Shown in pieces: positions 1-7,531 of a stretch of 34,325 nt of DNA. Within the stretch, counting starts at the first letter, position 1. Every line of letters starts with the position of its first letter. The notes below the pieces were generated by a model. That model was not told the origin of the DNA and searched no databases. It worked only from the letters and a program-made list of their open reading frames with translations. Origin of the DNA: an uncultured Anaeroplasmataceae bacterium (GTDB lineage Bacteria; Bacillota_I; Bacilli_A; Acholeplasmatales; Anaeroplasmataceae); contig CATKXV010000015.1 of assembly GCA_949840955.1 (NCBI GenBank), forward strand, positions 1 through 34,325, given 5' to 3'. Both the position numbers and the translations under genes were made by a program.

Positions 1-126
1 GTGACATTAAAGATATGGGAGAGATGGACATTAAGACAGATAGCAAAGAAATATGATTATACTGTAGCTAAGGTATATCGCATCTATGATGAGGCTTTAA
101 GGAAGCTTAGACAGATGCTGGAATAA
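1..126 (+). CDS. C-terminal fragment of sigma-70 region 4-like HTH protein (5' end outside window)
   Basis: Frame 1 is open from the window edge to TAA at 124-126 and encodes 41 residues. It contains ERWTLRQIAKKYDYTVAKVY followed by a basic, leucine-rich tail (EALRKLRQMLE). This is the pattern of the helix-turn-helix of sigma factor region 4 and of phage or conjugative-element sigma-like regulators: a 'TLRQIAKKY' first helix, a short turn, and a recognition helix. The 5' part is not visible, so it could be a full sigma-like factor, a small ArpU-type phage regulator or a remnant. A T-run (151-156) follows a weak hairpin just downstream. The family call is by motif only. Confidence 0.45.
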   Translation: MTLKIWERWTLRQIAKKYDYTVAKVYRIYDEALRKLRQMLE

Positions 127-146
127 TTATCCACTAACCTAGCTGG
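123..146 (+). repeat. Imperfect 24-bp direct repeat, copy 1
   Basis: The segment beginning ATAATTATCCAC matches 1575-1598 at 21 of 24 positions. The two copies flank the YhcG-like nuclease gene, and each is followed within ~25 bp by an A-run and a perfect hairpin. It may be a duplicated 3' end with its terminator, or a boundary of an inserted segment. Confidence 0.5.
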
Positions 147-161
147 GGACTTTTTTAAAAC

Positions 162-197
162 AAAAAAATATCAATCGACATTAAGTCGATTGATATT
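162..197 (-). terminator. Intrinsic terminator for the YhcG-like gene
   Basis: A 13-bp perfect inverted repeat (167-179 with 185-197, loop ATTAA) is followed, read on the minus strand, by a run of T residues (168-162). It lies downstream of the minus-strand gene ending at 375. Nothing recognisable as a gene is seen at 198-374. Two copies of an ACTGAWATAATACC sequence occur there at 255-268 and 288-301. Confidence 0.7.
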
Positions 198-374
198 GAA
201 CTAACGCTCCCAAATTTAGGGGGGTGCGTATAAGAGTCTAAATATCTTAAGCATACTGATATAATACCTTCAAAAAAGGTTAGGTGTACTGAAATAATAC
301 CAATTTTAATGAAAATCGACTGAAAATAGGTGGTTCACACTCTATTTTGCCTAAGTTTAAATATATCGAGCGAT

Positions 375-1391
375 TTATTTTTCATTAGCATTTAATACTT
401 TCTTCAATTCATTTTCTAAAACATCTTTATCTGGTATTATGTAAGAGTATTTCGATGCAAATATATTATTTTTTAATCCATCCATAGAATATTCTGCTAC
501 TATTTTATCTTTTTCAGCACATAAAATAATTCCTATTGGATCGTTATCCCCTTCATCATTAATCTCTTTTTTATAATAATTAACATATAAATTCATTTGA
601 CCAAAGTTTTCAGCCTCTAAACCTTTCATTTTCAGGTCAATTAACACATAACACTTTAATATTTTATTATAGAAAACCATATCAACGTAATAATTTTTCC
701 CTGCAATACTAATTCTTTGCTGAGACCCTACAAACATAAAACCTCTTCCTAATTCAAGTAAAAAGTCTTCTATATGTTCAATTAATGCCTTTTCTAAGTC
801 GCTTTCTAATCGTGGCTTTTCTTCTGCAAAACCTAAAAATTCTAGCACCATTGGATCTTTTACTGCATCTTCAGGTGACTGATAAGAAATTCCCTCTTTA
901 GCTAATTTGAGAACTACTTCTTTGTTTACTTCTCCTTTAGATAGCAATAATCTTTGATAAAGAGATGAATCAATTTGTCTTCCAAGTTCTCTTACACTCC
1001 AATTTGAATTGATACATTCTTTTTCATAAAATAATCTAGCGCTATCATCAGTTATTTGTAGTAATTTTAAATAATGGGACCAGCTTAATTGTCCAGACAG
1101 TGTCTGGACTTTTGGATAGCATATATAAAATTTACGCATGGCAAATAAATTGGATCTAGAAAAACCCTTACCATAGGAATTACTTAACTCTTTAGATAAA
1201 TTTTTGACAATGAAATCTCCATAACCACTATTATTTGGTGATGTATTTTCTTCGTCAATTATTTGTTTTCCTATATTCCAGTAAGCATAAACCATAGTTA
1301 AATTTACATTGCTAACTATTTTTCTTTTAGCGTCTTCTATAATATTCTTAATGTTTTTCAAAAAGGCATCAGTCAAGATATTATTAGGCAT
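375..1391 (-). CDS. DUF1016 / YhcG-family PD-(D/E)XK nuclease
   Basis: This 338-residue protein has the two parts of the DUF1016 (YhcG) family. The N-terminal half contains the family motif around YAYWNIGKQI and the YGKGFSRSNLFAMRKFY segment. The C-terminal half is a restriction-like nuclease with YYVDMVFYN, then CYVLIDLKMK (the D-x-K of the catalytic core) and GQMNLYVNYY. ATG at 1391 has a strong ribosome binding site (GGAGG) and a TATAAT box at 1423-1418. No methylase, specificity subunit or antitoxin lies next to it, so it is a solitary nuclease gene. Members have been linked to phage defence or DNA repair in other bacteria, but the role here is unknown. The flanking direct repeats (123-146, 1575-1598) and the sigma-like gene fragment suggest an accessory insertion. 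Confidence 0.85.
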   Translation of the reverse strand: MPNNILTDAFLKNIKNIIEDAKRKIVSNVNLTMVYAYWNIGKQIIDEENTSPNNSGYGDFIVKNLSKELSNSYGKGFSRSNLFAMRKFYICYPKVQTLSGQLSWSHYLKLLQITDDSARLFYEKECINSNWSVRELGRQIDSSLYQRLLLSKGEVNKEVVLKLAKEGISYQSPEDAVKDPMVLEFLGFAEEKPRLESDLEKALIEHIEDFLLELGRGFMFVGSQQRISIAGKNYYVDMVFYNKILKCYVLIDLKMKGLEAENFGQMNLYVNYYKKEINDEGDNDPIGIILCAEKDKIVAEYSMDGLKNNIFASKYSYIIPDKDVLENELKKVLNANEK

Positions 1392-1574
1392 TTTCTTCCT
1401 CCAAACAATGTATCTTTATTATACACTAATATAATAAAAAAATCGACACAATTATTAAAAATAAAGTTTTGAACCTTTTAAGGTTTACATTACTTACTAC
1501 ATAACATAAGTGATTTATGTAGATTCCTGCGTAATTCGGTTTGATTTGGTAAAATCAAGTGAAATTAGGTATAA

Positions 1575-1598
1575 ATAATTATCCACCAGCCTAGTTGG
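1575..1598 (+). repeat. Imperfect 24-bp direct repeat, copy 2
   Basis: This copy matches 123-146 at 21 of 24 positions. Its distal part forms a hairpin: CCACCA at 1583-1588 pairs with TGGTGG at 1596-1601. A weak T-rich stretch follows on the plus strand. Confidence 0.5.
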
Positions 1599-1611
1599 TG
1601 GTTTCTATAAC

Positions 1612-1641
1612 AAAAAACAGATAATACCAACGTATTATCTG
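1612..1641 (-). terminator. Intrinsic terminator of tRNA-Ser
   Basis: A 10-bp perfect stem (1618-1627 with 1632-1641, loop CAAC) is followed by six T residues on the minus strand (1617-1612). It sits 13 bp past the CCA end of the tRNA. Confidence 0.85.
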
Positions 1642-1654
1642 TGTAAGATTAAGA

Positions 1655-1745
1655 TGGCGGAGCAGATGGGATTCGAACCCATGCACCAGTTACCCGGTCT
1701 ACTTCCTTAGCAGGGAAGCCTCTTGAGCCTCTTGAGTACTACTCC
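1655..1745 (-). tRNA. tRNA-Ser (anticodon GCU)
   Basis: A class II tRNA of about 91 nt with a long variable arm. The acceptor stem pairs GGAGTAG with CTGCTCC (one G-U), the T-loop is GGTTCGAATCC, and CCA is encoded (1655-1657). The anticodon arm CTTCC-CTGCTAA-GGAAG carries GCT, which reads the AGC/AGU serine codons. It has its own promoter (1765-1793) and terminator (1612-1641), so it is an independent unit downstream of recA. Confidence 0.97.
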
Positions 1746-1764
1746 AACTACCAAGCGCTTTTAC

Positions 1765-1793
1765 ATTATATCGTACTTTTAAGCGCTTGTCAA
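1765..1793 (-). promoter_or_regulatory. tRNA-Ser promoter with AAGCGCTT palindromes
   Basis: On the minus strand a perfect TTGACA (1793-1788) is followed after 17 bp by a perfect TATAAT (1770-1765). The palindrome AAGCGCTT lies just after the -35 (1781-1788) and again at 1753-1760 between the -10 and the tRNA. The 16-mer ATTTGACAAGCGCTTA recurs at a plus-strand promoter near 18722. Confidence 0.9.
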
Positions 1794-1803
1794 ATTTTTT
1801 TTA

Positions 1804-2787
1804 CTATTCTACCGAAATAACCTTTTCTTCTATTTCCTTTAATATCTCTGGATTATTTTTTAAATACTCTTTCGTATTTTCTCTGCCTTGAGCAATCTTA
1901 GTTCCATTATAAGAAAACCATGCTCCAGATTTATTAATGATTTCATATTTTACAGCCAAATCTACAATTTCTCCTAATCTAGAAATTCCTTGTCCATAGA
2001 TGATTTCTACCTCAGCTGTTTTAAATGGTGGTGCAACTTTATTTTTAACAACCTTGACAACTGTACGATTCCCTAAAATATTCGTACCATCCTTAATTGC
2101 CTCTCCTCTTCTAATGTCTAAACGAACAGACGCATAGAATTTAAGGGCACGCCCTCCTGTAGTTGTTTCTGGATTACCAAACATTATTCCAACCTTTTCA
2201 CGAATTTGATTAATAAATATTGCAACACAATTCGTCTTATTAATAATTCCAGCTAGTTTACGCATCGCTTGAGACATTAGTCTAGCATGTAGGCCTACAT
2301 GAGAATCCCCCATATCTCCATTGAGTTCTGCTTCCGGAACCAAAGCAGCAACTGAATCTACAACTAAAATATCTACACTTCCAGATTTAATCAAGGCCTC
2401 TGCAATATCTAACGCCTGTTCTCCATTGTCTGGTTGAGACAATATTAAATTCTCAATATCTACACCTAGTGCTTTTGCATAAACAGGATCTAAAGCATGC
2501 TCTGCATCAATAAATGCTGCAAAGCCACCATTCTTTTGTGCATTTGCTAGGGCATGCAAAGCGAAGGTTGTCTTTCCTGAGGATTCTGGTCCATAGATTT
2601 CAATAATCCTTCCCTTTGGATATCCACCAACTCCTAATGCCTTATCCAAAGCAATAGATCCACTAGGAATGACTTCTATTTTGTGGTCAATTTCATCTCC
2701 CAAACGCATAATAGAGCCTTTCCCAAACTCTTTTTCTATTTTCTTTAAAGCCTCTTCTAAGGCTTGCTCACGACTAAGTTCTGCCAT
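1804..2787 (-). CDS. recA: RecA recombinase
   Basis: The 327-residue product is RecA, the ATP-dependent strand-exchange protein that forms filaments on single-stranded DNA and triggers LexA self-cleavage. Walker A is GPESSGKT at residues 66-73, the Walker B region is in [10 protein letters not shown], and the DNA-binding loops include [20 protein letters not shown]. The C-terminal tail is short compared with the ~350-residue Bacillus protein. The start ATG has AGGAGG close upstream. Only 8 bp separate it from pgsA, so it is probably transcribed with pgsA. No recognisable Firmicutes SOS box was seen ahead of pgsA or recA, which leaves damage induction uncertain. Confidence 0.98.
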   Translation of the reverse strand: MAELSREQALEEALKKIEKEFGKGSIMRLGDEIDHKIEVIPSGSIALDKALGVGGYPKGRIIEIYGPESSGKTTFALHALANAQKNGGFAAFIDAEHALDPVYAKALGVDIENLILSQPDNGEQALDIAEALIKSGSVDILVVDSVAALVPEAELNGDMGDSHVGLHARLMSQAMRKLAGIINKTNCVAIFINQIREKVGIMFGNPETTTGGRALKFYASVRLDIRRGEAIKDGTNILGNRTVVKVVKNKVAPPFKTAEVEIIYGQGISRLGEIVDLAVKYEIINKSGAWFSYNGTKIAQGRENTKEYLKNNPEILKEIEEKVISVE

Positions 2788-2795
2788 AAATCCTC

Positions 2796-3392
2796 CTAAA
2801 TTGATTCAAATATTATTTTTCTATTTTTCCATACATATTCAATGCCTGAATATAAGGTTAAAGCAACAGCTATATACATAAGGATTAATCCTATAATTGC
2901 TACTGCCTGATGTAATCCTGCAAAAAATAAGAAGCCAATTGCAATCATCGTTTCAAATGTCTTAACTTTTCCGGCCCAGCCAGCAGCAATAACATTTCCT
3001 CGTTGCGCTGCTACAAGTCTTACTCCTGAAACGGTAAATTCTCTAATTAATATTATAGCGATTCCCCACATAGGAACCAACTCTAAGGAAACATTCTGAA
3101 TGACTACATGGTTTCCTTGCATAAATAAAATCATAAAGGAAATTAAGACTAATATTTTATCTGCAAGCGGATCAGCAAATTTTCCAAAGGTAGTAACAAG
3201 CTGATATTTTCTAGCTATAAACCCATCTAAAAAATCAGTAAAGGATGCTAGAGCAAATATTATAAAATTTATAAAATTTGCATAGCTAACCTCACAAAAA
3301 AATGGGTTCTGTAAATTTGGAATATATGCAATAACAAGCATTACAGGAATCGCAATTATCCTGCCTAATGTAAGTTTATTTGGCAAATTCAT
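2796..3392 (-). CDS. pgsA: CDP-diacylglycerol-glycerol-3-phosphate 3-phosphatidyltransferase
   Basis: This 198-residue membrane enzyme makes phosphatidylglycerol-phosphate, the committed step to phosphatidylglycerol. The CDP-alcohol phosphotransferase signature D-G-x2-A-R-x8-G-x3-D-x3-D is complete (D56, G57, A60, R61, G70, D74, D78), and several hydrophobic helices surround it. ATG at 3392 follows AGAGGTG. An extended -10 (TGATATAAT, 3420-3412) lies upstream. It is the first gene of a pgsA-recA unit, an order common in Bacillota. Confidence 0.95.
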   Translation of the reverse strand: MNLPNKLTLGRIIAIPVMLVIAYIPNLQNPFFCEVSYANFINFIIFALASFTDFLDGFIARKYQLVTTFGKFADPLADKILVLISFMILFMQGNHVVIQNVSLELVPMWGIAIILIREFTVSGVRLVAAQRGNVIAAGWAGKVKTFETMIAIGFLFFAGLHQAVAIIGLILMYIAVALTLYSGIEYVWKNRKIIFESI

Positions 3393-3411
3393 TTTAACAC
3401 CTCTATTTCAT

Positions 3412-3420
3412 ATTATATCA
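3412..3420 (-). promoter_or_regulatory. Extended -10 promoter of pgsA-recA
   Basis: TGATATAAT is read on the minus strand, with no good -35 at 17 bp. This is consistent with an extended -10 promoter 20 bp before the pgsA start. Confidence 0.55.
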
Positions 3421-3477
3421 TAAAAATAAGAAACTTTTGTAATAAAATAAAAAAAGTGCAAAAAAAATTCAATTACG

Positions 3478-3499
3478 AAAAAAAGCCTAAAAATAGGCT
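3478..3499 (-). terminator. Intrinsic terminator after the small membrane protein gene
   Basis: AGCCTA (3484-3489) pairs with TAGGCT (3494-3499). On the minus strand the stem is followed by six T residues (3483-3478). It ends the unit containing the 3545-3790 gene. Confidence 0.75.
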
Positions 3500-3544
3500 C
3501 ATTTATTGAATCAATTTAGTGAAATTGTAGCAGTTTTATACAAT

Positions 3545-3790
3545 TTAATTATCTAATATCGAATTAAAAACACTTCCGATTCCTGATACCACAACATCAA
3601 CTACATAAAAACAGCATTTATCCAAAAATTTAGCAGTCATAATAAAAAGATTTTTGCTTCCATCCACATAAAATGCTGTATCATAATCTGTATCGCCAAC
3701 CTCCTTAGAGTCCTGTGTAAAAATACTTCCTACCAAAAAAATTGCTAATAACACAACTGCAATACCAATAAAAAGATTTTTCTTTTTCAT
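3545..3790 (-). CDS. Small single-pass membrane or secreted protein, unknown
   Basis: From the ATG at 3790 the product has 81 residues. It begins MKKKNLFIGIAVVLLAIFLV, a basic start followed by a hydrophobic stretch that fits a membrane anchor or uncleaved signal. The rest includes two adjacent cysteines (KCC). An upstream in-frame start would add 19 residues that look like leader sequence; GGTGAT just ahead of ATG 3790 supports the shorter form. It lies 57 bp after the zinc-ribbon gene and before a terminator, so the two may be co-transcribed. I do not recognise the family. Confidence 0.6.
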   Translation of the reverse strand: MKKKNLFIGIAVVLLAIFLVGSIFTQDSKEVGDTDYDTAFYVDGSKNLFIMTAKFLDKCCFYVVDVVVSGIGSVFNSILDN

Positions 3791-3847
3791 ACCATCACCA
3801 AAATTATTATATAGGAATCCTATGTCAAAAAAACAAACACTTTGCAA

Positions 3848-4249
3848 TTATTTTAATTTATTTTTATGGTCCTCAACCTTACCAAACATTTCAAATTCTT
3901 GAAGCTTAGAAGCAATTTCATAAAAAAGCTCTGCTTGTACCTCTGCTATTTCACGATAATAGGCTTTTATCCTTCCCTTATAATATAACATAATTTTTTC
4001 TTTAATATCCTTTGAAAGATGAGATACATGAAATACCTCCTTAGCGGATTGAAAAATAATAGAAAAAAACTCTCTTTTGGATATTTTGTTGCCCTTGAAT
4101 ACACTCCCTAAATTTTCATTCGTAAAATAGCTTCCGCAATTACTACAAATCCATTGAGGCTCAATTGAAAAAGAAAAAAATTGTTCATTTGGGCTAATTT
4201 TCTCCAATGTCTCTTTTTCACAAAGCGGGCATTTTTTTTGTAAAGACAT
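3848..4249 (-). CDS. Zinc-ribbon protein, unknown function
   Basis: The 133-residue product opens with a two-knuckle zinc ribbon: CPLC near residue 7 and CSNC about 30 residues later. A charged, mostly helical remainder rich in K, E and F follows. The start is ATG at 4249, because GGAGG (4259-4255) sits 5 bp upstream. A TTG 15 bases further up overlaps that ribosome binding site and is not a credible start. No catalytic motif is visible. The zinc ribbon suggests binding to nucleic acid or protein, but this is inference. Confidence 0.7.
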   Translation of the reverse strand: MSLQKKCPLCEKETLEKISPNEQFFSFSIEPQWICSNCGSYFTNENLGSVFKGNKISKREFFSIIFQSAKEVFHVSHLSKDIKEKIMLYYKGRIKAYYREIAEVQAELFYEIASKLQEFEMFGKVEDHKNKLK

Positions 4250-4400
4250 ATAATCCTCCAACACTATACTCTTTTTTAGAAATATTTTACCATATCGCGT
4301 AATTTTTTGCCATAATTTTTAAAATTTATCTCTACAATAGTTATAAAAATTATAAAGCACTTGCGATAAATATCTTGTCATTGTTTGTCGAATTTAAGAA

Positions 4401-5159
4401 TTATTTTCTTAAAGCCCTATTTAAAGCTTCAGCAACAAGCCCTGATAAAATATCCATGGCCAAATCAATATCCTTAGGAGTCACAAAATAGTTATCCTCC
4501 ATATCAACAAAGGAATCAATGTCACTAACTGTAGGAATACCAATTGCCAATACGTCTACTCCAAGAGTTTCCTTAGAAAGCTCCTTTCTAAAATTATAAA
4601 TTCCAGATCCTGGATTGATTCCAGCAGTGGAAAGCTGAATGCTATTGCACATTCGTTTAGCATCACGGCACGCTAGAGCATCTATAATAATAACCAGGTT
4701 CGGATGAAAATCATCAACTATTGCTTGAATCACATCCTTACTCTCCATACCTGTTTTTCCCATTACAGAGGGACATAATGCGCTAATATTATACTTGTCT
4801 GGATGCTCTTCTAAGTGACGGTTAACCTCTAATTTATTTATAACAAGAGGTCCTAATGCATCTGGAGTAACAAAATCATTTCCAAGCCCCACAACCAAAA
4901 TATCACTTTTAGGCTTTAAATTCAATTGAACCAAATAATCATAAATCGTTGTTTCTAATAGCTTAATAATTTCTTTTGGCTTCATACGATAATCTAAGCT
5001 ATCAATTGTATAGTAAATTCCTTTTTTCTTTTTTATTTTTTTTGAAAGCTTTTCATCAACCTTTATTTTCTTAAAATGCATTCCATGAATGATGCGATCC
5101 ACATCATAAGAAAAATCCATCTGCATATTTTCTACAGCCATATCTGTTCTATTTTTCAC
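4401..5159 (-). CDS. gpr: GPR germination protease (spore-specific)
   Basis: GPR degrades the small acid-soluble DNA-binding proteins of spores at germination. Family hallmarks are the N-terminal RTDMAVE, GLGNDFVTPDALGP with the first catalytic-region aspartate, CPSVMGKTGMES, and IIIDALACR with the second, then GINPGSGIYN and AIGIPTVSD. The protein has ~252 residues against ~370 in Bacillus, so an internal part of the classic enzyme is absent, as if from a compact lineage. The start is GTG at 5159 with AGGTGA five bases upstream; a GTG nine bases earlier overlaps that site. The gene is divergent from rpsT. Its presence indicates that the organism forms endospores. Confidence 0.88.
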   Translation of the reverse strand: MKNRTDMAVENMQMDFSYDVDRIIHGMHFKKIKVDEKLSKKIKKKKGIYYTIDSLDYRMKPKEIIKLLETTIYDYLVQLNLKPKSDILVVGLGNDFVTPDALGPLVINKLEVNRHLEEHPDKYNISALCPSVMGKTGMESKDVIQAIVDDFHPNLVIIIDALACRDAKRMCNSIQLSTAGINPGSGIYNFRKELSKETLGVDVLAIGIPTVSDIDSFVDMEDNYFVTPKDIDLAMDILSGLVAEALNRALRK

Positions 5160-5221
5160 AAAGCTCACCTATACTTATTATTCATTTTTTTAATTTAACT
5201 ATGCATATTTTCAAATTTTTC

Positions 5222-5250
5222 TTGCAATCATTTAAACGAAATGGTATAAT
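5222..5250 (+). promoter_or_regulatory. rpsT promoter
   Basis: TTGCAA (5222-5227), a 17-bp spacer and TATAAT (5245-5250) lie ahead of the rpsT ribosome binding site GGAGGTG. Confidence 0.85.
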
Positions 5251-5283
5251 GTTTAATGCATTTGATTAGCGGAGGTGAAAGGT

Positions 5284-5547
5284 ATGGCAAATATTAAACA
5301 ACAAATCAAACGTGTTAAGACAAATGAAAAAGCAAGACAAGCAAATATGGCTTTCAAATCATCTTTAAAAACTGCTATGAAATCTGTACTAGCTGCTGTT
5401 CAAGCTAAAGATTTAGAAAAGGCTACAACTGCATTAGCCTATGCTTATAAGAAATTAGATAAGGCTCAAGCTAAGCATATCGTTCACAAGAACTATGTTG
5501 CTAGACATAAGTCTGAATTAGCTACTGCAGTAAATACATTAAAGTAA
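5284..5547 (+). CDS. rpsT: 30S ribosomal protein S20
   Basis: This 87-residue basic protein begins MANIKQQIKRVKTNEKARQ, the conserved start of S20, which binds 16S rRNA early in 30S assembly. The rest is an alanine- and lysine-rich helical bundle ending HKSELATAVNTLK. ATG 5284 is chosen because GGAGG lies at proper distance; the GTG at 5275 is part of the ribosome binding region. It is monocistronic, with its own promoter and terminator, and is the only complete plus-strand gene of the window. Confidence 0.97.
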   Translation: MANIKQQIKRVKTNEKARQANMAFKSSLKTAMKSVLAAVQAKDLEKATTALAYAYKKLDKAQAKHIVHKNYVARHKSELATAVNTLK

Positions 5548-5566
5548 TATATTTTCTAAATTTTAA

Positions 5567-5597
5567 GGGCTATGCATAATGCATAGCCCCTTTGTTT
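5567..5597 (+). terminator. rpsT intrinsic terminator
   Basis: GGGCTATGC (5567-5575) pairs with GCATAGCCC (5581-5589) around loop ATAAT, followed by a T-rich run. Confidence 0.9.
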
Positions 5598-5611
5598 TTA
5601 TTCAATTCATC

Positions 5612-6415
5612 TTATTCTAAATTTAAATGCTTTTTCATTAAGAAGATATCTAAAAAATAAGCAACAACACAAATGATAATTCCCTCTGCAAGAACGATAC
5701 CTAAAAAGGCATTTATAAACCCTACGAGTGCTTCAGGAGTTTGAAAATTAAAATCTAGCCAAACAAACCCAAAAACATTATTAACAATTCCTGTTCCAAT
5801 GGATATACCATAGCTAATCGCTATACAAAATACAACAGATAGTATTCCCTTATTCTTAGCAAAGGCATGCCCTAAAGCTACTCCTGTATAAATAATAAAG
5901 AGCTGCTGTAAGGAAGAAACAATGGATACAAAGAACATTAAAATCATCGGTCCAAGAATCAATTGTAAAAACTCTTCCTCTGTAATAACCAATTTAAAGG
6001 TTTCATTAATCACTTGAACTAAACCTTCAATGATATTTGGTGTTACATAACCAATGAATACACATACGATAATAAAAATAACACTGATGATTTGCATTAA
6101 AAAGTCTACAAGCAAATGAGATAATAAAAGAGAATGCTTCGTTACTGGAAGCGTATGCGTCAAATACCCCTGATCTCTAAATAAGGATTTAACATATCGA
6201 GCAATACATATAACCATAGTATAAACTACTAAGAAAACACAGCCAAGTCCAAACATTCCATTTACTCCAATCTTTAATATAAATGGAAAAAGTGAATTGG
6301 TGGGAATCAAATTAACGATACGAGCCACCAAGGCGATTACAGGTAATATAGCAAACACAGGTAAAAATTTAAAAAATACAGCCTTAAAATCATATTTAAA
6401 AACCTTTAAAAACAT
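5612..6415 (-). CDS. ABC transporter membrane protein (ABC-2-like permease)
   Basis: This 267-residue, very hydrophobic protein has about six predicted membrane segments. It has a conserved-looking cytoplasmic stretch RYVKSLFRDQGYLTHTLPVTKHSLLLS between helices, typical of small ABC-2 permeases in which the 'LP-V' turn follows a loop. It overlaps the ATPase gene by 10 bp, so the two are translationally coupled and probably form one transporter. Substrate is not predictable; YtrABC-type and antimicrobial-peptide-sensing exporters have this gene order. It is the last gene of the GntR-regulated operon. Confidence 0.75.
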   Translation of the reverse strand: MFLKVFKYDFKAVFFKFLPVFAILPVIALVARIVNLIPTNSLFPFILKIGVNGMFGLGCVFLVVYTMVICIARYVKSLFRDQGYLTHTLPVTKHSLLLSHLLVDFLMQIISVIFIIVCVFIGYVTPNIIEGLVQVINETFKLVITEEEFLQLILGPMILMFFVSIVSSLQQLFIIYTGVALGHAFAKNKGILSVVFCIAISYGISIGTGIVNNVFGFVWLDFNFQTPEALVGFINAFLGIVLAEGIIICVVAYFLDIFLMKKHLNLE

Positions 6416-7101
6416 CTGAACGCCTCCCTAAATGCATCATTAATGCTTCCATTATTTTCTGATCTCAGCTCATCTGCATTACGATGCAATAGTATTTTCC
6501 CTTCATTAATAAAGACAACATCATCTAAAATGGATTCGATATCATAAATTAAATGAGTACAAATTAACAAGGAAGCCTGAGGATTTAAATTTGATACAAT
6601 TAAATTTAAAATTAGATCTCTAGCTGCTGGATCCACTCCAGCAATAGGCTCATCTAGGATATATAAATCTGTATCTCTGCTCATAACTAAAACAAGCTGG
6701 ACCTTTTCTTTCGTTCCCTTAGACAAATGCTTCATTTTCTCATTTGGATCAATTTGGAGCTTCTTCACTAAGGTAAGTGCCTTTTGATCATTGAAATCTG
6801 TATAAAAATCCTTAAACATACGAATACAATCCTTCACCTTCATATCTTGATTTAGATATGTACGCTCTGGCAGATAAGAAATATGCTTCTTTGATTCAAC
6901 ACCAATTGGCTGTCCACATACACGGATTGTTCCCGAATTTTTCTCCAGCAAACCATTAATAATTTTAATTAATGTTGTCTTACCACTTCCATTTGGACCT
7001 AAAAGACCAATTATCTTTCCAGATTCTAATTCTAAGCTTACCCCTTTTAAAGCCTCCTTTTGTCCATATTTTTTGACAACATCCTTACATTCTAAAACCA
7101 T
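6406..7101 (-). CDS. ABC transporter ATP-binding protein
   Basis: The 231-residue ATPase has Walker A GPNGSGKT at residues 35-42, signature LSKGTKEKVQL (a variant of LSGGQ), Walker B LYILDEPIAGVDP and the switch histidine in ICTHL. It energises the membrane partner encoded by the overlapping downstream gene. One base separates it from the upstream GntR gene. The arrangement GntR (YtrA type)-ATPase-permease is common in Bacillota exporters that respond to cell-wall-active compounds; that function is inference here. Confidence 0.9.
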   Translation of the reverse strand: MVLECKDVVKKYGQKEALKGVSLELESGKIIGLLGPNGSGKTTLIKIINGLLEKNSGTIRVCGQPIGVESKKHISYLPERTYLNQDMKVKDCIRMFKDFYTDFNDQKALTLVKKLQIDPNEKMKHLSKGTKEKVQLVLVMSRDTDLYILDEPIAGVDPAARDLILNLIVSNLNPQASLLICTHLIYDIESILDDVVFINEGKILLHRNADELRSENNGSINDAFREAFRCF

Positions 7102-7102
7102 T

Positions 7103-7453
7103 CTACTTCCCCTCCTTCAGCACTTCTAATGCTTCCTCTTTTGAATAGCCAATGCTTTTCATTTGTTCCAAAAATTCTACACAATACTGTTGAGCAAAGG
7201 TTGGTCTTAGCTTACTTAGTATCTCATTGTTTTCCGTAATGAAATACCCATTGGTACTTTGAGGCTCAATGAGACCCTCTTTTACCAAAATATCATAAAC
7301 CTTAACTACAGTATTGGGATTTATTCCTAATTTAAAGGCATATTCCCTAACAGACAATATTTTATCCTTAGGCTTATAAATCCCTAAAATGATATCTCTT
7401 TTGAACAAATCAATTACTTGTAAATAAATGGCTCTATCATTACGCCATTCCAC
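7103..7453 (-). CDS. GntR-family regulator, YtrA subfamily
   Basis: The product is 116 residues: an N-terminal winged helix (IYLQVIDLFKRDIILGIY, then LSVREYAFKLGINPNTVVKV) and only a short helical tail. This is the small YtrA layout without a ligand domain. The start is GTG at 7453 with AAGGGGG upstream. It heads an operon with an ABC ATPase and permease. A 20-bp interrupted palindrome overlaps the -10 of its promoter, so it probably represses its own operon until an unknown signal appears. Confidence 0.88.
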   Translation of the reverse strand: MEWRNDRAIYLQVIDLFKRDIILGIYKPKDKILSVREYAFKLGINPNTVVKVYDILVKEGLIEPQSTNGYFITENNEILSKLRPTFAQQYCVEFLEQMKSIGYSKEEALEVLKEGK

Positions 7454-7466
7454 CTTATCGCCCCCT

Positions 7467-7507
7467 TGTTCTACTTAAATAGTACAACAAATATAAAAAA
7501 AAGTCAA
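7467..7507 (-). promoter_or_regulatory. Promoter and probable YtrA-type operator
   Basis: On the minus strand TTGACT (7507-7502), 17 bp, TACTAT (7484-7479). The palindrome TGTNCTA-N6-TAGNACA spans 7467-7486 and covers the -10, a good position for autorepression by the adjacent GntR regulator. Confidence 0.75.
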
Positions 7508-7510
7508 TAG

Positions 7511-7531
7511 AAAAAGAGGCAATCTGCCCCT
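7511..7531 (-). terminator. holA terminator
   Basis: AGAGGCA (7515-7521) pairs with TGCCCCT (7525-7531), with one G-U pair. Minus-strand T residues follow (7514-7511). It touches the holA stop codon. Confidence 0.75.

Noticed and set aside
255-301. ACTGAWATAATACC tandem-like pair as a regulatory array
   Set aside because: Only two short copies in AT-rich DNA with no linked promoter or gene start; chance is a fair explanation.
375-1391. YhcG nuclease as part of a restriction-modification or toxin-antitoxin system
   Set aside because: No methylase, specificity or antitoxin gene is adjacent, so only a solitary nuclease is supported.
2788-3420. SOS (LexA) box upstream of recA or pgsA
   Set aside because: No CGAAC-N4-GTTCG-like site could be found by reading the region.
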